Assembly: GCF_036924535.1 (NCBI RefSeq)
Contig: NZ_JAZHRT010000001.1
Coordinates: 3,658,001 to 3,722,000 of the forward strand
DNA from: Bradyrhizobium sp. AZCC 2262
Lineage (GTDB): Bacteria; Pseudomonadota; Alphaproteobacteria; Rhizobiales; Xanthobacteraceae
Reading direction: 5' to 3'
DNA length: 64,000 nt
Shown: positions 18,863 through 27,280 of the stretch, piece after piece
How positions within the stretch are numbered: the first letter of the stretch is position 1
Layout of the letters: each line of letters opens with the position of its first letter
Notes under the pieces: generated by a model
Told to the model about the DNA's origin: nothing
What the model saw: only the letters and a program-made list of their open reading frames with translations
Databases searched by the model: none
Translations under genes and position numbers: made by a program

Positions 18863-20557
18863 ATGATCCTGACCCTGATATTGCTGGCAGCTATCGGTGT
18901 CATTGTGCTGGCGGAACGCAGCGCCGAGCACCTGCCATTCGCGATCGCGACGCTCTCCCTTAGCGCGGCCGCAATCTCATTCATCGTGGGCGATTTCGAC
19001 AGGGCGATACTGCTGGCTGGCGTGCTGGCCGCAGCGATCACCGCCGCATCGACTATCAAACATAATTACAGCGCGCTTAAGCTGATCGTAACCGACTTGC
19101 CATTGATGTTTGCAGGCACAGCTCCCTTTTTTGTATCGCAGTACCCGCGTGCCGTATTAGCCGCTCTGACTGGAACCGTCGCACTCATCCTGGCTGTCAT
19201 CGCTACGCTGATCCACGGCACCGGGCCGTCAGTCCCTTTGGATGTCAGAGTTTTTTTCTTCGGCATTACGCTTGTTTGCGTTGCAATAGCCTTCCGGCTC
19301 AGCGGCGGCGGCATCTCCTTCCAGCGGATCATGGCCCAGCGGCGGTGCTTTTATTCGACGTTTATGGCTTCGCTGATCGATCCACATTCCTGGCGGCAAG
19401 CCGGCGGATTGGCTTTGAGCGATATCGCAAATGACCCGTTGCCGCTCATGGCAGCCGTCCCGGCGCGCACCATCGACTACCCCGACATCATCATCATCCA
19501 GCATGAATCGATCTTCGATCCCCGCATTTTGGGACTTCCGATCGAGCCGACGGTCGAAGCTTTTCTGTCTCCAGGGAATGGTCTCCACGGAATCCTCAAC
19601 GTCGACATTTTCGGCGGAGGCTCGTGGCAATCCGAATTCAGCCTGTTGACCGGTCTTTCCAGTGCAAGCTTCGGTTCAAATGCCTATTATCTTTTCAAGC
19701 AAGGCGCGGGCCGGTTTCACAACAGTCTTCCCCATGCGTTGGCTGCGCTCGGGTACAGGACCATGCTCGCGTCGAGCTGTCGTCGCAGCTTCCTCAGCTA
19801 CGATGAATTTTATCGTTCGATTGGCATTGGCGAGCGCATCTTCTCGGACGACTTCCCTCCCCCGTTTGACGTCCGGCAGTTCGAGACGACAAACTCCGAT
19901 GCCATTTTTCTCGAAGCGGCGTTCGCGGCCCATGCGAAGGCTATCGCCGACGACCCGGCGCCCCGCTTTCTATATGCACTGACCAACTTCAATCACGGCC
20001 CCCACAACCGAAGGCTGGCAGCCCCCGGACAGTTCGAGAGGGAACGCACCTTTGCCGCATCAAGCCTCCCGGATGCTCAATATGCCGAGTACTATGCCAG
20101 GCTTGCGGAGACGGCCGCGACCTGGAAAAGGCTCAGGCTTGCGCTGGCAGCGAATTTTCCCAGGCGTCCGATGCTCATCGTGCACTACGGAGACCATCAG
20201 CCCGTAATGGCGAAGCGGATCGATCGGCAACTCAAGCTTTCCAGCGATGCGCGGCGTGCGTTCCGCACATTTTATGCGATGGAGACGCTCAACATCCGCC
20301 CCGATCGCCTGGCTTCCGGACCGGGTGCGGACCTGGATATTGCTTTTCTTGGGACTGTGGCGCTGCAGCAAGCGGGCCTGCCGCTCGATCCGATATTTGC
20401 CACCCGCGCCAGCCTGCTTGAGCATTGCCGGGAAACCTACTTTGCATCGCCTTCCGAACGGAAGCGCCGATTCCATCGTACGCTTGTGGATCTCGGCATC
20501 ATAGACATGGGGCCGAGCGTTCAACGCGGCCGCTACTCGCCCACGCCGACGAAGTGA
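18863..20557 (+). CDS. LTA-synthase/OpgB-like sulfatase-fold membrane protein
   Basis: The 564-residue protein has four to five transmembrane helices in the first 170 residues, then a large periplasmic domain of the sulfatase/alkaline-phosphatase fold. Visible motifs are DIIIIQHESIFDPR, GGGSWQSEFSLLTGLSS, FNHGPHNRR and LIVHYGDHQPVM, which match metal-binding parts of phosphoglycerol transferases such as LtaS and OpgB. Such enzymes move phosphoglycerol or phosphoethanolamine onto envelope glycans, in Gram-negative cells usually osmoregulated periplasmic glucans. The presumed nucleophile region has Ser in GGGSW where I would expect Thr, which should be checked. It stands alone, and its codon use looks less GC-biased than its neighbours, which suggests transfer. 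Confidence 0.78.
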   Translation: MILTLILLAAIGVIVLAERSAEHLPFAIATLSLSAAAISFIVGDFDRAILLAGVLAAAITAASTIKHNYSALKLIVTDLPLMFAGTAPFFVSQYPRAVLAALTGTVALILAVIATLIHGTGPSVPLDVRVFFFGITLVCVAIAFRLSGGGISFQRIMAQRRCFYSTFMASLIDPHSWRQAGGLALSDIANDPLPLMAAVPARTIDYPDIIIIQHESIFDPRILGLPIEPTVEAFLSPGNGLHGILNVDIFGGGSWQSEFSLLTGLSSASFGSNAYYLFKQGAGRFHNSLPHALAALGYRTMLASSCRRSFLSYDEFYRSIGIGERIFSDDFPPPFDVRQFETTNSDAIFLEAAFAAHAKAIADDPAPRFLYALTNFNHGPHNRRLAAPGQFERERTFAASSLPDAQYAEYYARLAETAATWKRLRLALAANFPRRPMLIVHYGDHQPVMAKRIDRQLKLSSDARRAFRTFYAMETLNIRPDRLASGPGADLDIAFLGTVALQQAGLPLDPIFATRASLLEHCRETYFASPSERKRRFHRTLVDLGIIDMGPSVQRGRYSPTPTK

Positions 20558-21025
20558 TTGAATGAGTTTGCTACGTCCGCTGACACCGGCCAAGACCACG
20601 ACATGCCGGGATTAAGATACGCGCGGACGTACACCAGCCGCCATAGGCGTCGATCAAAATCATCGGAAGGTACTTGTGTCGTCGTCTCAATGCGTGATGT
20701 CTGCAGTTGAGGAAGAGCGGAAGTAGTGAGCGGTGCGGCGAACCGATGCGAATGACCCGAGCGGACATCTGTCAGACGCTTGCTCTTACTCACGCCCTGA
20801 CCAGGGAACTCTATTCAGTCATGGTGCTGACGCAATTTCTGTCTTAGTCGGTGAGAACTAAGAACACCTGTGCGTGGACCACACTGGTTCCCACAACGGT
20901 TCCGTCGCCAGGATTGGCACGTATCCGCAAAAATACTGGCTCGAGTTCGTCAACGCATCCGCGTTCGCTTGAGCATGTCTTGCGGCATCGGGAACCGAAC
21001 GTTCTAGAAAATCAATCAAGGAGTT
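20558..21025. other. Intergenic region without a clear gene
   Basis: The 468 bp between the LTA-synthase-like and RlpA-like genes hold only short frames. An 86-residue minus-strand frame (20533-20793) has no recognised family and overlaps the end of the preceding gene. No hairpin with a T-run was seen. Confidence 0.5.
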
Positions 21026-21028
21026 ATG

Positions 21029-21520
21029 ATGTTGTTTCGCTCAGGCGCCGCAATTTGCGGCGCCGTACTTGCGCTTGCCATTTCTGTTATCGTTGCTCGA
21101 AGTGAAGATGGTGCAGTTCATTCAAGCGCTGTCGTCAATGCCGCTTCCGGGGATGCGATCGTTGGCGCAGCATCCACGTACAATCCGTTTCGGCCTGGAT
21201 GGCGGGAGGGCGGCCCGAACACAGCCTCCGGCGAGCGCTATGATCCCTCTGTCTGGGCGGCTGCCATCAAGACGAGCTTGCGCCAGAAATTTGGTGGGGT
21301 CCAATTTGGCGCGAGGCCGAAGTATGCCCTCGTTGAGGCTGTGGGCAAGAAGGTCATCGTCAAGATAAATGACGTGGGGCCACTAACGCCTGGCCGCATC
21401 ATTGACCTCAATGAGCGGGCGATGCGCTATTTCGATCCAAGCCTGCAGCTCGGGGTAATTTATAGCGTAATAGTCAGGCCGCTTTTCGGCGACTATTGGA
21501 TTCCCGGACCGGTTGGCTGA
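21029..21520 (+). CDS. RlpA-like double-psi beta-barrel protein
   Basis: The protein of about 163 residues has a signal peptide (MLFRSGAAICGAVLALAISVIVA) and one RlpA-type domain. It reads ASTYNPFRPGWREGGPNTASGERYDP, then VIVKINDVGPLTPGRIIDLNERAMRYF, with the conserved Asp/Asn of the DPBB fold. RlpA proteins bind or cleave denuded peptidoglycan; the SPOR domain of full-length RlpA is absent, so this is a minimal form. Two tandem ATGs occur at 21026 and 21029; the second gives a better 5-nt spacing to AAGGAG. It is exported to the periplasm or outer membrane. There is no operon partner. Confidence 0.83.
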   Translation: MLFRSGAAICGAVLALAISVIVARSEDGAVHSSAVVNAASGDAIVGAASTYNPFRPGWREGGPNTASGERYDPSVWAAAIKTSLRQKFGGVQFGARPKYALVEAVGKKVIVKINDVGPLTPGRIIDLNERAMRYFDPSLQLGVIYSVIVRPLFGDYWIPGPVG

Positions 21521-21614
21521 ACATGGCACGCGAAAGAAGTCGCGCACGGCTCTCCTGGACAGGGGGAACACCTCGATGGCCCGTACGCCGTCCGACTTCT
21601 CGCCCTGATGTCAA

Positions 21615-21977
21615 TCAGGAATTTCGACTTGGGATCGGTGCGGCAAGCGGAGACGGTTCGTGTTGCTGTCGGTACGTCCCAAGCAGAATGCCCGTGATGC
21701 AGCCGATACACAAAGGCGCGCCGATAGCAGCCGTCGCCCCAAAGAAGATAAGCAGTCCGGGTGCGAGAAGCCCCTCGGGTAGAGTGCCTCTGGGGACCAG
21801 AGTTTCACCGGGCAGAAGGAACAAGCAGATAGCGATCAAACCAAAGATCGCTAAAGGAACGGCCGCGAAGGCAATCTTCGTCCACGAAGTCGAGCGCGGG
21901 TCGCGCTTTGCAAATACATACGAACCCCACCCGACGATGGTTGCGAGCAGGGTCCACACGACAATCATTTCTCTCAT
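21615..21977 (-). CDS. Small membrane protein of unknown function
   Basis: From the ATG at 21977 the protein has 120 residues and starts MREMIVVWTLLATIVGWGSYVFA. It has three hydrophobic helices: residues 4-20, about 35-54 and about 73-97. A basic stretch (KRDPRSTSWTK) lies between the first two and a polar tail follows the third. I do not recognise the family. An upstream ATG at 22016 would add 13 polar residues before the first helix and seems less likely. It is convergent with the RlpA-like gene and divergent from the acyltransferase gene. Confidence 0.55.
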   Translation of the reverse strand: MREMIVVWTLLATIVGWGSYVFAKRDPRSTSWTKIAFAAVPLAIFGLIAICLFLLPGETLVPRGTLPEGLLAPGLLIFFGATAAIGAPLCIGCITGILLGTYRQQHEPSPLAAPIPSRNS

Positions 21978-22223
21978 ACGGTCAGAACTGCACCTTGCTG
22001 CCGAATGCGGCATCAATCGCTAACGTCGGCTTTGCATCGCGAGGTTAATCAATCGTTGTTCATTGGTCGGCCTGGCATCGCCAGAATAGCCGTCGTCGCC
22101 CCTGTGAGGCACGCCAGCGGGCCCGGGAATTGCCCGCTTATCGCTGTGTGACCTTCGTCAAAGAGCCTGTTGAACAGACCCAGTACTTACGACGGGATTG
22201 CTCCATGGATTTGGTGAATTCCC

Positions 22224-23486
22224 GTGAAAAACTACTTCTCATTGCTGGATCCGCTGCGCTTCGGGGCTGCTCTCGGCGTCGCGGTTTTTCACCTGATGTT
22301 CTACTCCTGGGCCGGGTCTTCGATCGGCGCCCGTCAAGGCTTCGAGCATTACTTCGCCGCCGACGTCCAATTTCCGAACGCCGCGCCTTACACGTGGTTC
22401 GGCTGGGTGGGCGTTGAAATATTCTTTGTCATTTCCGGCTTCGTCATCGCGAACTCCGCGAGCAAGTCTTCCCCAAAAGAGTTTCTGTTCGGGCGTGCAC
22501 TGCGGCTTTATCCGGCGGTCTGGATTGCCTCCACCTTGAGCTTGCTCATTCTGCTCATCTTTCTGCGTGACAAGGCATCCGAGCTCATCCTTCCCTATTT
22601 CCAGGCAATGCTGCTCATTCCCAAGGGGATCAACGGTAAGTGGCTTGACGCCGTCTATTGGACGCTGGCAGCGGAAATGGCCTTTTATGGGCTGGTGTTT
22701 TGCACGCTGCTTACGAAGAAAATCACGCTGCGGCATCTGGCCTGGGGTCTCACCATCTATAGCGCCGCGTTCAACGCCTTCTCCATGGTGGTGCTATCGG
22801 GTGCGTTAGAATCCAACATGCTCTATTGGATGGTCTTGATGTTCCGCGTGCCGGGCGCAACATGGATGTTGAACCATGGCTGCTTCTTCGCGCTCGGGAT
22901 TTGGCTGTTCATTTCGGCGAATAGAACGTTGACGACTGTCGAATGGGTTGCCGTGGCCGTGACTTGCCTCTCCGGGTGTGCCGAGATCTACTATTTTTCC
23001 GATTTCCTTTTGAAAGCCATACCCGCCATTTCGGATGAATCGGTCTTCTTGCCGGTCCTCGTTTGGGCTGCGGCGGTGTTGCTCATTGCCTTCGCCGCGA
23101 ACAAAAGCAGGCAGGCTGCCGGCACCACTTCTCCTGAAGCGCCGGCTTATCTGAGAACGCTCGGGCTGATCACCTATCCGCTCTATCTGACCCACAACGT
23201 CACCGGCACTGCGATCATTCGTGTCCTGACCGATGCCGGCCTGGATGCCTCCCTGGCTGTATGGGCCGGCATAGCCATGCTTGTTCCGGTCTGCTGGTTC
23301 ATCTGCGCGAAGGTGGAGCCAGCCATTCGACGGCTGCTGACGGAATTCGTTTCAAACTTCAGACTGCGTCCAAAATCAGCGCCATCATCCAGCCTTCCGA
23401 GTCCGCCTGCTGGGCTGCGCCTTCCGCTGCCCATCCGGGCAGAGGCAAACTTCACGGGCGGTAGCGCAGCTCGGAGCGTGGGCTAG
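22224..23486 (+). CDS. Acyltransferase-3 family membrane protein (OafA-like)
   Basis: The 420-residue protein is an integral membrane O-acyltransferase of the OafA/NodX/Acyl_transf_3 type, which transfer acetyl or similar groups to surface polysaccharides. It starts KNYFSLLDPLRFGAALGVAVFHLMF, with the conserved Arg in DPLRF and His in VFHLMF, and has GWVGVEIFFVISGFVIANSA (VGVEIFFVISGF is the family signature). About ten helices follow. Translation probably begins at a GTG at 22224, with a weak ribosome-binding site. The C-terminal 40 residues are Pro/Ser-rich and cytoplasmic. It could modify the glycan handled by the O-antigen ligases in this window, which is inference. Confidence 0.88.
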   Translation: MKNYFSLLDPLRFGAALGVAVFHLMFYSWAGSSIGARQGFEHYFAADVQFPNAAPYTWFGWVGVEIFFVISGFVIANSASKSSPKEFLFGRALRLYPAVWIASTLSLLILLIFLRDKASELILPYFQAMLLIPKGINGKWLDAVYWTLAAEMAFYGLVFCTLLTKKITLRHLAWGLTIYSAAFNAFSMVVLSGALESNMLYWMVLMFRVPGATWMLNHGCFFALGIWLFISANRTLTTVEWVAVAVTCLSGCAEIYYFSDFLLKAIPAISDESVFLPVLVWAAAVLLIAFAANKSRQAAGTTSPEAPAYLRTLGLITYPLYLTHNVTGTAIIRVLTDAGLDASLAVWAGIAMLVPVCWFICAKVEPAIRRLLTEFVSNFRLRPKSAPSSSLPSPPAGLRLPLPIRAEANFTGGSAARSVG

Positions 23487-23591
23487 TCCTGCTGCGTCAC
23501 AGAGCTCAAACCCGTCAAGCGAAGGGATTTACCATGATGACTCCTGCGCAACCTGTGCAGCACCATAAGCTGTAACAACAGACGCGGAGGG

Positions 23592-24260
23592 CTAGCGATC
23601 AATCGTAATTCGCTGGCTTGAATCGCCATGCAAGGGTGTGGGCAGACGTTCTCCGCGCAACGTCCCTCGCCTCCTCAACACCCGCAGGTCAGCCATGACT
23701 TTTATGGTCGCGCCGAGGACCAGTGCGCAAAGCGCCGCCTTCGACACTGTCTCCATCGTCCCCTCGATCAGCATGGCATGGACCACACCTCCTACGACGA
23801 TGACAATCGCGAGGGGTATATGGACGATACGCCACGTTCGCGCTCGCAGTCCCAATCGCCGGCGGAGTGCAGCTATAATCGCGACGGCGAAGATGGCCCA
23901 CATGGCGATCACACCGAAGGGGGAGAACGGCGTCGGCGATGAGAAGAGAAGGGCGTCAATCATGTCCGGCGGACTGGTGATCCAAAGGCCGGCGACGTGG
24001 ACCACCACGGCCACGACCAGCGCGCCCCCGATCCAGTGATGTGCACGCCGTCCACGATAGGCCGATAGACCCGGTAAGTATCCGCCAATCAGCAAGGGCT
24101 GAACGAGCACAAGACCGAGTGCGATAATCCCTGCGAATCCTGCCAGTATGTAGACCGGACCGCGCCATGCGAGCAGCGGGCTCGCCGCTGCAGCGGCGAT
24201 CGGCACGCAAACGGCGGCTGTAAGGGCGGCCCAGATCAGGGTCAGCCGGACCACTCTCAT
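23592..24260 (-). CDS. Ferric-reductase-like haem membrane protein
   Basis: The 222-residue protein has six hydrophobic helices and two histidine pairs, each 14 residues apart on one helix (His74/His88 and His147/His161). This is the bis-haem b pattern of the ferric reductase-like transmembrane domain superfamily (FRD, MsrQ, NOX). No cytoplasmic FAD/NAD domain is attached, so it would pass electrons between quinol or another partner and a periplasmic protein, as MsrQ does. It lies 17 bp downstream of a Tat-exported protein and is probably co-translated with it. The electron partner is unknown; that pairing is inference from context. Confidence 0.75.
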   Translation of the reverse strand: MRVVRLTLIWAALTAAVCVPIAAAAASPLLAWRGPVYILAGFAGIIALGLVLVQPLLIGGYLPGLSAYRGRRAHHWIGGALVVAVVVHVAGLWITSPPDMIDALLFSSPTPFSPFGVIAMWAIFAVAIIAALRRRLGLRARTWRIVHIPLAIVIVVGGVVHAMLIEGTMETVSKAALCALVLGATIKVMADLRVLRRRGTLRGERLPTPLHGDSSQRITIDR

Positions 24261-24277
24261 CCCTTGATCCGTTTCCG

Positions 24278-24766
24278 TCAGGCCGGCTGAAGGACGAAGT
24301 GCGCCTCCAGGCTGGTTTCCTTTGCGCTGCGCATCACGGGACGCAGAAAGACGGTTTTGAATTCACCGCTGTCATAGGCGAGGTGACCATGAGGCTGGCC
24401 GAAGATGGGAATGATCTGCGGCATCTCGAGACGGAACGCCCCGTTCTTGTCGGTCAGCGTGGCGCCATGGCTCTGCGGCTCGTGCTCCTGTCCTTCGGTG
24501 GTGTGCGCCCATATCTGGATGCGCTGCCCGGCAAGCGGAGCCCCGTCGCCTGCGCGGCGCACCGTGCCGCTCATCCAGAAGCCACCCTTGCCGATCCGAT
24601 CCACGGTCGGCGCGCCCGCGCGGTAGTTGTTGGACCCGCCCTGCATCGAAGGGGTCGGTGCGAGGCCTTCTGCGCGGGCGGGTAACAGGAGCCCGGAAAC
24701 CCCGGTTGCCAGGACGGAGCCGCCAACGGCGAGGAGGTTGCGGCGGTTGAGTACGACTGATGTCAT
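24278..24766 (-). CDS. Tat-exported intradiol-dioxygenase-like protein
   Basis: The 162-residue protein starts MTSVVLNRRNLLAVGGSVLA, a twin-arginine signal, at an ATG with an excellent AGGAGGG site. The mature part has the intradiol dioxygenase-like beta-sandwich pattern: SGTVRRAGDGAPLAGQRIQIW, then TLTDKNGAFRLEMP and QPHGHLAYD. Canonical enzymes use two Tyr and two His to hold Fe(III). Here the usual Trp-His-Tyr stretch reads IWAHTTEGQEHEPQSH, so the metal site differs and ring cleavage cannot be assumed. It is the first gene of a two-gene unit with a ferric-reductase-like membrane protein 17 bp downstream. Confidence 0.75.
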   Translation of the reverse strand: MTSVVLNRRNLLAVGGSVLATGVSGLLLPARAEGLAPTPSMQGGSNNYRAGAPTVDRIGKGGFWMSGTVRRAGDGAPLAGQRIQIWAHTTEGQEHEPQSHGATLTDKNGAFRLEMPQIIPIFGQPHGHLAYDSGEFKTVFLRPVMRSAKETSLEAHFVLQPA

Positions 24767-24960
24767 GTTAATCCCTCCTGGCGATCGTGCAGATGCTTCG
24801 CCGAGGGTACAACAACAAGCGCGAGACGCCCAGTTGAGGAAGGCGAAGAGCGCGACAGGTCGCAATAACAGTGTTGTGAACGGGTGTGCCGGCCGCTCAC
24901 CGCCACGGCCGGGGCGCGCTTACCTTGCGCGCTTTTCTTGGGCGACCCGCCTCGCCGAGA

Positions 24961-26280
24961 TCACACCTGCCTATTCCGAGCCTGCGCAGAACCGGACAGG
25001 CGTTGCGCACGAGCGGCCATGCCGCCCGCGACACCAACGCCCAACACATATACCCACCCTTCGTGAAAATCGAACAGGTGGGAATTGAGCAGCGAACTGA
25101 TGAAGTTCTGAACCACGATCACCAGGCCGATCCATGATGCAAAAAGGGATTCCCGAAACAGCTGCAGATGGAAGTACCACATCGCATAGAGGACGAGGCA
25201 ACCGAGCACGCCCCACTGGATTGCAACGTAAAGTGTCTGGTTATGCGGGTTGCGGACGATGTTGCCCCATTCGCCGCTCTTGCCTTCGGCTTCGCGACTG
25301 AAGAGCTGCTGGGTTGATCCGGTGCCGTGCCCAAAAACCGGCGCCTCGGAAATCGACCTGATGGAAACGCGCCAATACGCCAGTCGCAGGCCATTCGAGG
25401 TCGCAGCAGCGGCGGCATTGGTATCACGATCCACATTGGTATCGCGATCCACCCTGTAGTCCTGCACTGTGCGCCCGACCCGGTCACGCAGATAAGGCGA
25501 TGAGAGCAGAACTCCGGACTCGACGACGGCCGCCAACATCAGAAAATAGATCGCATGTCTCCGGTTCAGATATTTGACGGCAAAGAGGATCAACAACACC
25601 GGGAAGTAGAGGAATGCGGTACGGGAAGTCGCGACAAACCGCATGTCGAAGTAGAAGCCCAGCATGACGGCGGCGAAGGCGAAGGTCCACGCGCGATGGC
25701 CGTTGGCTGCCAATGACAGAATCAGCGGCGCCATGACAAACAGGCACAGCGCGAACTCGTGGCTTTGATCGATGTAGTTTCTGACCGGCACTCCAGCCAA
25801 CCCACCCGGCGACGCTTTCCAGTCGGCGAAGTATGTCACCCATGACAATCCCATGAGGAGGACACAGGCAGCAAGGAACGCGAACAACACCCAATGCCCG
25901 CGCTCGGAGCGTTCGTAATGATAGAGAAGAAGCGGAACGGCCAGCAGCTTTGATACCGGCGCGACGCCTTGAATTCCTGTCGCCCAGCTGTCCTCGGTCC
26001 AGGACAGGCCGGCGAACGCCAGTGCGAGGAAGACCAGCGGCAGGTAACTGGCCGGTGCCCGCAACGCCTCAAGAAACGCCTGCCAGCGGATCGTGGGAAC
26101 AATCACGAGCAGCCACACCACCATGAAAACGGAAACTGCCGTTGTCGACCATGGCAGCGAAGCGGCGGCCAGTGCCGGGTAAAGGTCGGCGCAGAGAAGC
26201 CAGAACCGGGATTGCGGCCACGCGCCGATCAGCGCAGGAATTCCCGGCCGTGCGATGGAAGCAGCGGTCAGCTCTGACAT
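24961..26280 (-). CDS. O-antigen ligase family protein (WaaL/Wzy-like), copy 1
   Basis: The 439-residue inner-membrane protein has about eleven helices and a periplasmic loop containing the family features SSPYLRDRVG, RLAYWRVSIRSI, GHGTGSTQQ and RNPHNQTLYVAIQWG. O-antigen ligases join undecaprenyl-linked glycan to lipid A-core; related Wzy proteins polymerise glycans. It has the same length as the protein at 58704-60023, and many segments match nearly word for word (NYIDQ.EFALC, NPHNQTL, SSLLNSHLFDFHEGW, YVLGVGVAGGM), so the two are paralogues. A tandem repeat, RDTNVD type, interrupts its main loop. It stands alone on the minus strand next to repeat-rich DNA. Confidence 0.88.
   Translation of the reverse strand: MSELTAASIARPGIPALIGAWPQSRFWLLCADLYPALAAASLPWSTTAVSVFMVVWLLVIVPTIRWQAFLEALRAPASYLPLVFLALAFAGLSWTEDSWATGIQGVAPVSKLLAVPLLLYHYERSERGHWVLFAFLAACVLLMGLSWVTYFADWKASPGGLAGVPVRNYIDQSHEFALCLFVMAPLILSLAANGHRAWTFAFAAVMLGFYFDMRFVATSRTAFLYFPVLLILFAVKYLNRRHAIYFLMLAAVVESGVLLSSPYLRDRVGRTVQDYRVDRDTNVDRDTNAAAAATSNGLRLAYWRVSIRSISEAPVFGHGTGSTQQLFSREAEGKSGEWGNIVRNPHNQTLYVAIQWGVLGCLVLYAMWYFHLQLFRESLFASWIGLVIVVQNFISSLLNSHLFDFHEGWVYVLGVGVAGGMAARAQRLSGSAQARNRQV
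25417..25452. repeat. 18-bp in-frame tandem duplication in ligase copy 1
   Basis: Units ATTGGTATCACGATCCAC (25417-25434) and ATTGGTATCGCGATCCAC (25435-25452) differ by one base. On the coding strand they add a second VDRDTN to the periplasmic loop. The paralogue at 58704-60023 has no such repeat. Confidence 0.9.
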
Positions 26281-26589
26281 CGCACGCCTACAACGCGATC
26301 ATGATCTGCGAGGAAGAACCGCAGCGATGCCTGCGGACGCGGTCCTGGAGCGATCGGCTCGGCTTTCGAAAGATCATCTGAAACACGCACATATACGCGA
26401 CCTTACTGGACAAAGAACTACCTGGACGTGTGGCCTCGCTTCAGGCCCGCCCTCGGAAGGCTCCCAATATCGCTGCGCGCAAACGGCGATTTGTTGAATA
26501 ATTTCCGGCTGATTTGGGTCATCCAGCCTCCCGCGCAAAAATATTCCGCTTTCCTTCACCCCCAAATCAGTGGCTTTTTACGCACTGTC
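26281..26589. other. Intergenic region upstream of ligase copy 1
   Basis: No gene was found in these 309 bp. They should contain the promoter for the minus-strand ligase gene. The GC content drops around 26490-26580. Confidence 0.45.
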
Positions 26590-27060
26590 CCGTCTCGACA
26601 AGAGGGGCGGATCGCGCGTCGTCACGAACGCGGGACGGGATGCGGTGGACGCGAGGGCGTCAGGCGCGAAGCGTGTTTGCAGGGCGGTTATCCGTGAGCG
26701 AGCACGGCGCGCAAGATGATCGGCGCTTTACGCGTACGGCAAAACCGTGTGGTCCAGACACCCGTGGCTGGTGCCAAGCTGTCGGTGGCGACTTCGATCC
26801 AACCGGATCGATCAGCCATCAAGCCGGCAGTGATGGAGGCAAGAGGAATTCGTCTCCAGGGAGAGCGCAGCATAAGCCGTCAACCCATTGCGCAGGGAAT
26901 GCCGGAGTGCTCCGGCTGTACCTGTATGCTCGTGTGCGCATCTATCTACATCTTGCACACGAGACCGCGGGTGCAGCAAGCACCCGGCATTCCCTGCTCC
27001 CTCTCATTTGAGGGAAAGGAATTTCAGCAAAGCTCGGGCGCAACGCGTCGCGAGAACGCA
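26590..27060. repeat. Putative dispersed intergenic repeat
   Basis: This stretch of about 470 bp has an open frame (26514-27011 on the plus strand, ending in HETAGAASTRHSLLPLI), but I recognise its translation as a recurrent artefact in Bradyrhizobium annotations rather than a protein family. I therefore read the DNA as one copy of a dispersed element. The boundaries are approximate, and copy number cannot be seen from one window. Confidence 0.45.
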
Positions 27061-27078
27061 GATACACATTCAGTTGTC

Positions 27079-27119
27079 GTCACCCGCCTTGTGCGCAATT
27101 GCGCACTGGGGCGGGTGAC
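27079..27119. repeat. Long palindrome with perfect 16-bp core
   Basis: The perfect palindrome GTGCGCAATTGCGCAC (27091-27106) is flanked by GTCACCCGCC (27079-27088) and its complement GGCGGGTGAC (27110-27119), giving a 41-bp cruciform. There is no T-run, so a repeat element is more likely than a simple terminator. Confidence 0.75.
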
Positions 27120-27170
27120 CCAGTATTCCAGAGACGTCGATGATTGAACCGATAGGCCGCGGCGTACTGG

Positions 27171-27280
27171 ATGCCCCGCCTTCGCGGGGCATGACAGCTG
27201 GGGCATGGGTGAGGTCTCAGACCATCATGGCGAGGAGCGCGTCTTCGCGCGTCTCGAGCCATGAGGCGCCGATGCGGCCA
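27171..27280. repeat. Hairpin repeats downstream of caspase-like gene
   Basis: Two further hairpins occur. ATGCCCCGC (27171-27179) pairs with GCGGGGCAT (27184-27192). A GAGGAGCGCG/CGCGCGTCTC hairpin within CATGG/CCATG arms lies around 27227-27270. The second resembles the repeats at 32380-32483 and 36701-36798. Confidence 0.6.

Noticed and set aside
20533..20793. 86-residue minus-strand open frame
   Set aside because: It overlaps the end of the LTA-synthase-like gene and has no recognisable motif or ribosome-binding site.
26514..27011. 165-residue open frame
   Set aside because: It lies in what looks like a dispersed repeat; similar translations recur as spurious hypotheticals, and there is no credible ribosome-binding site.
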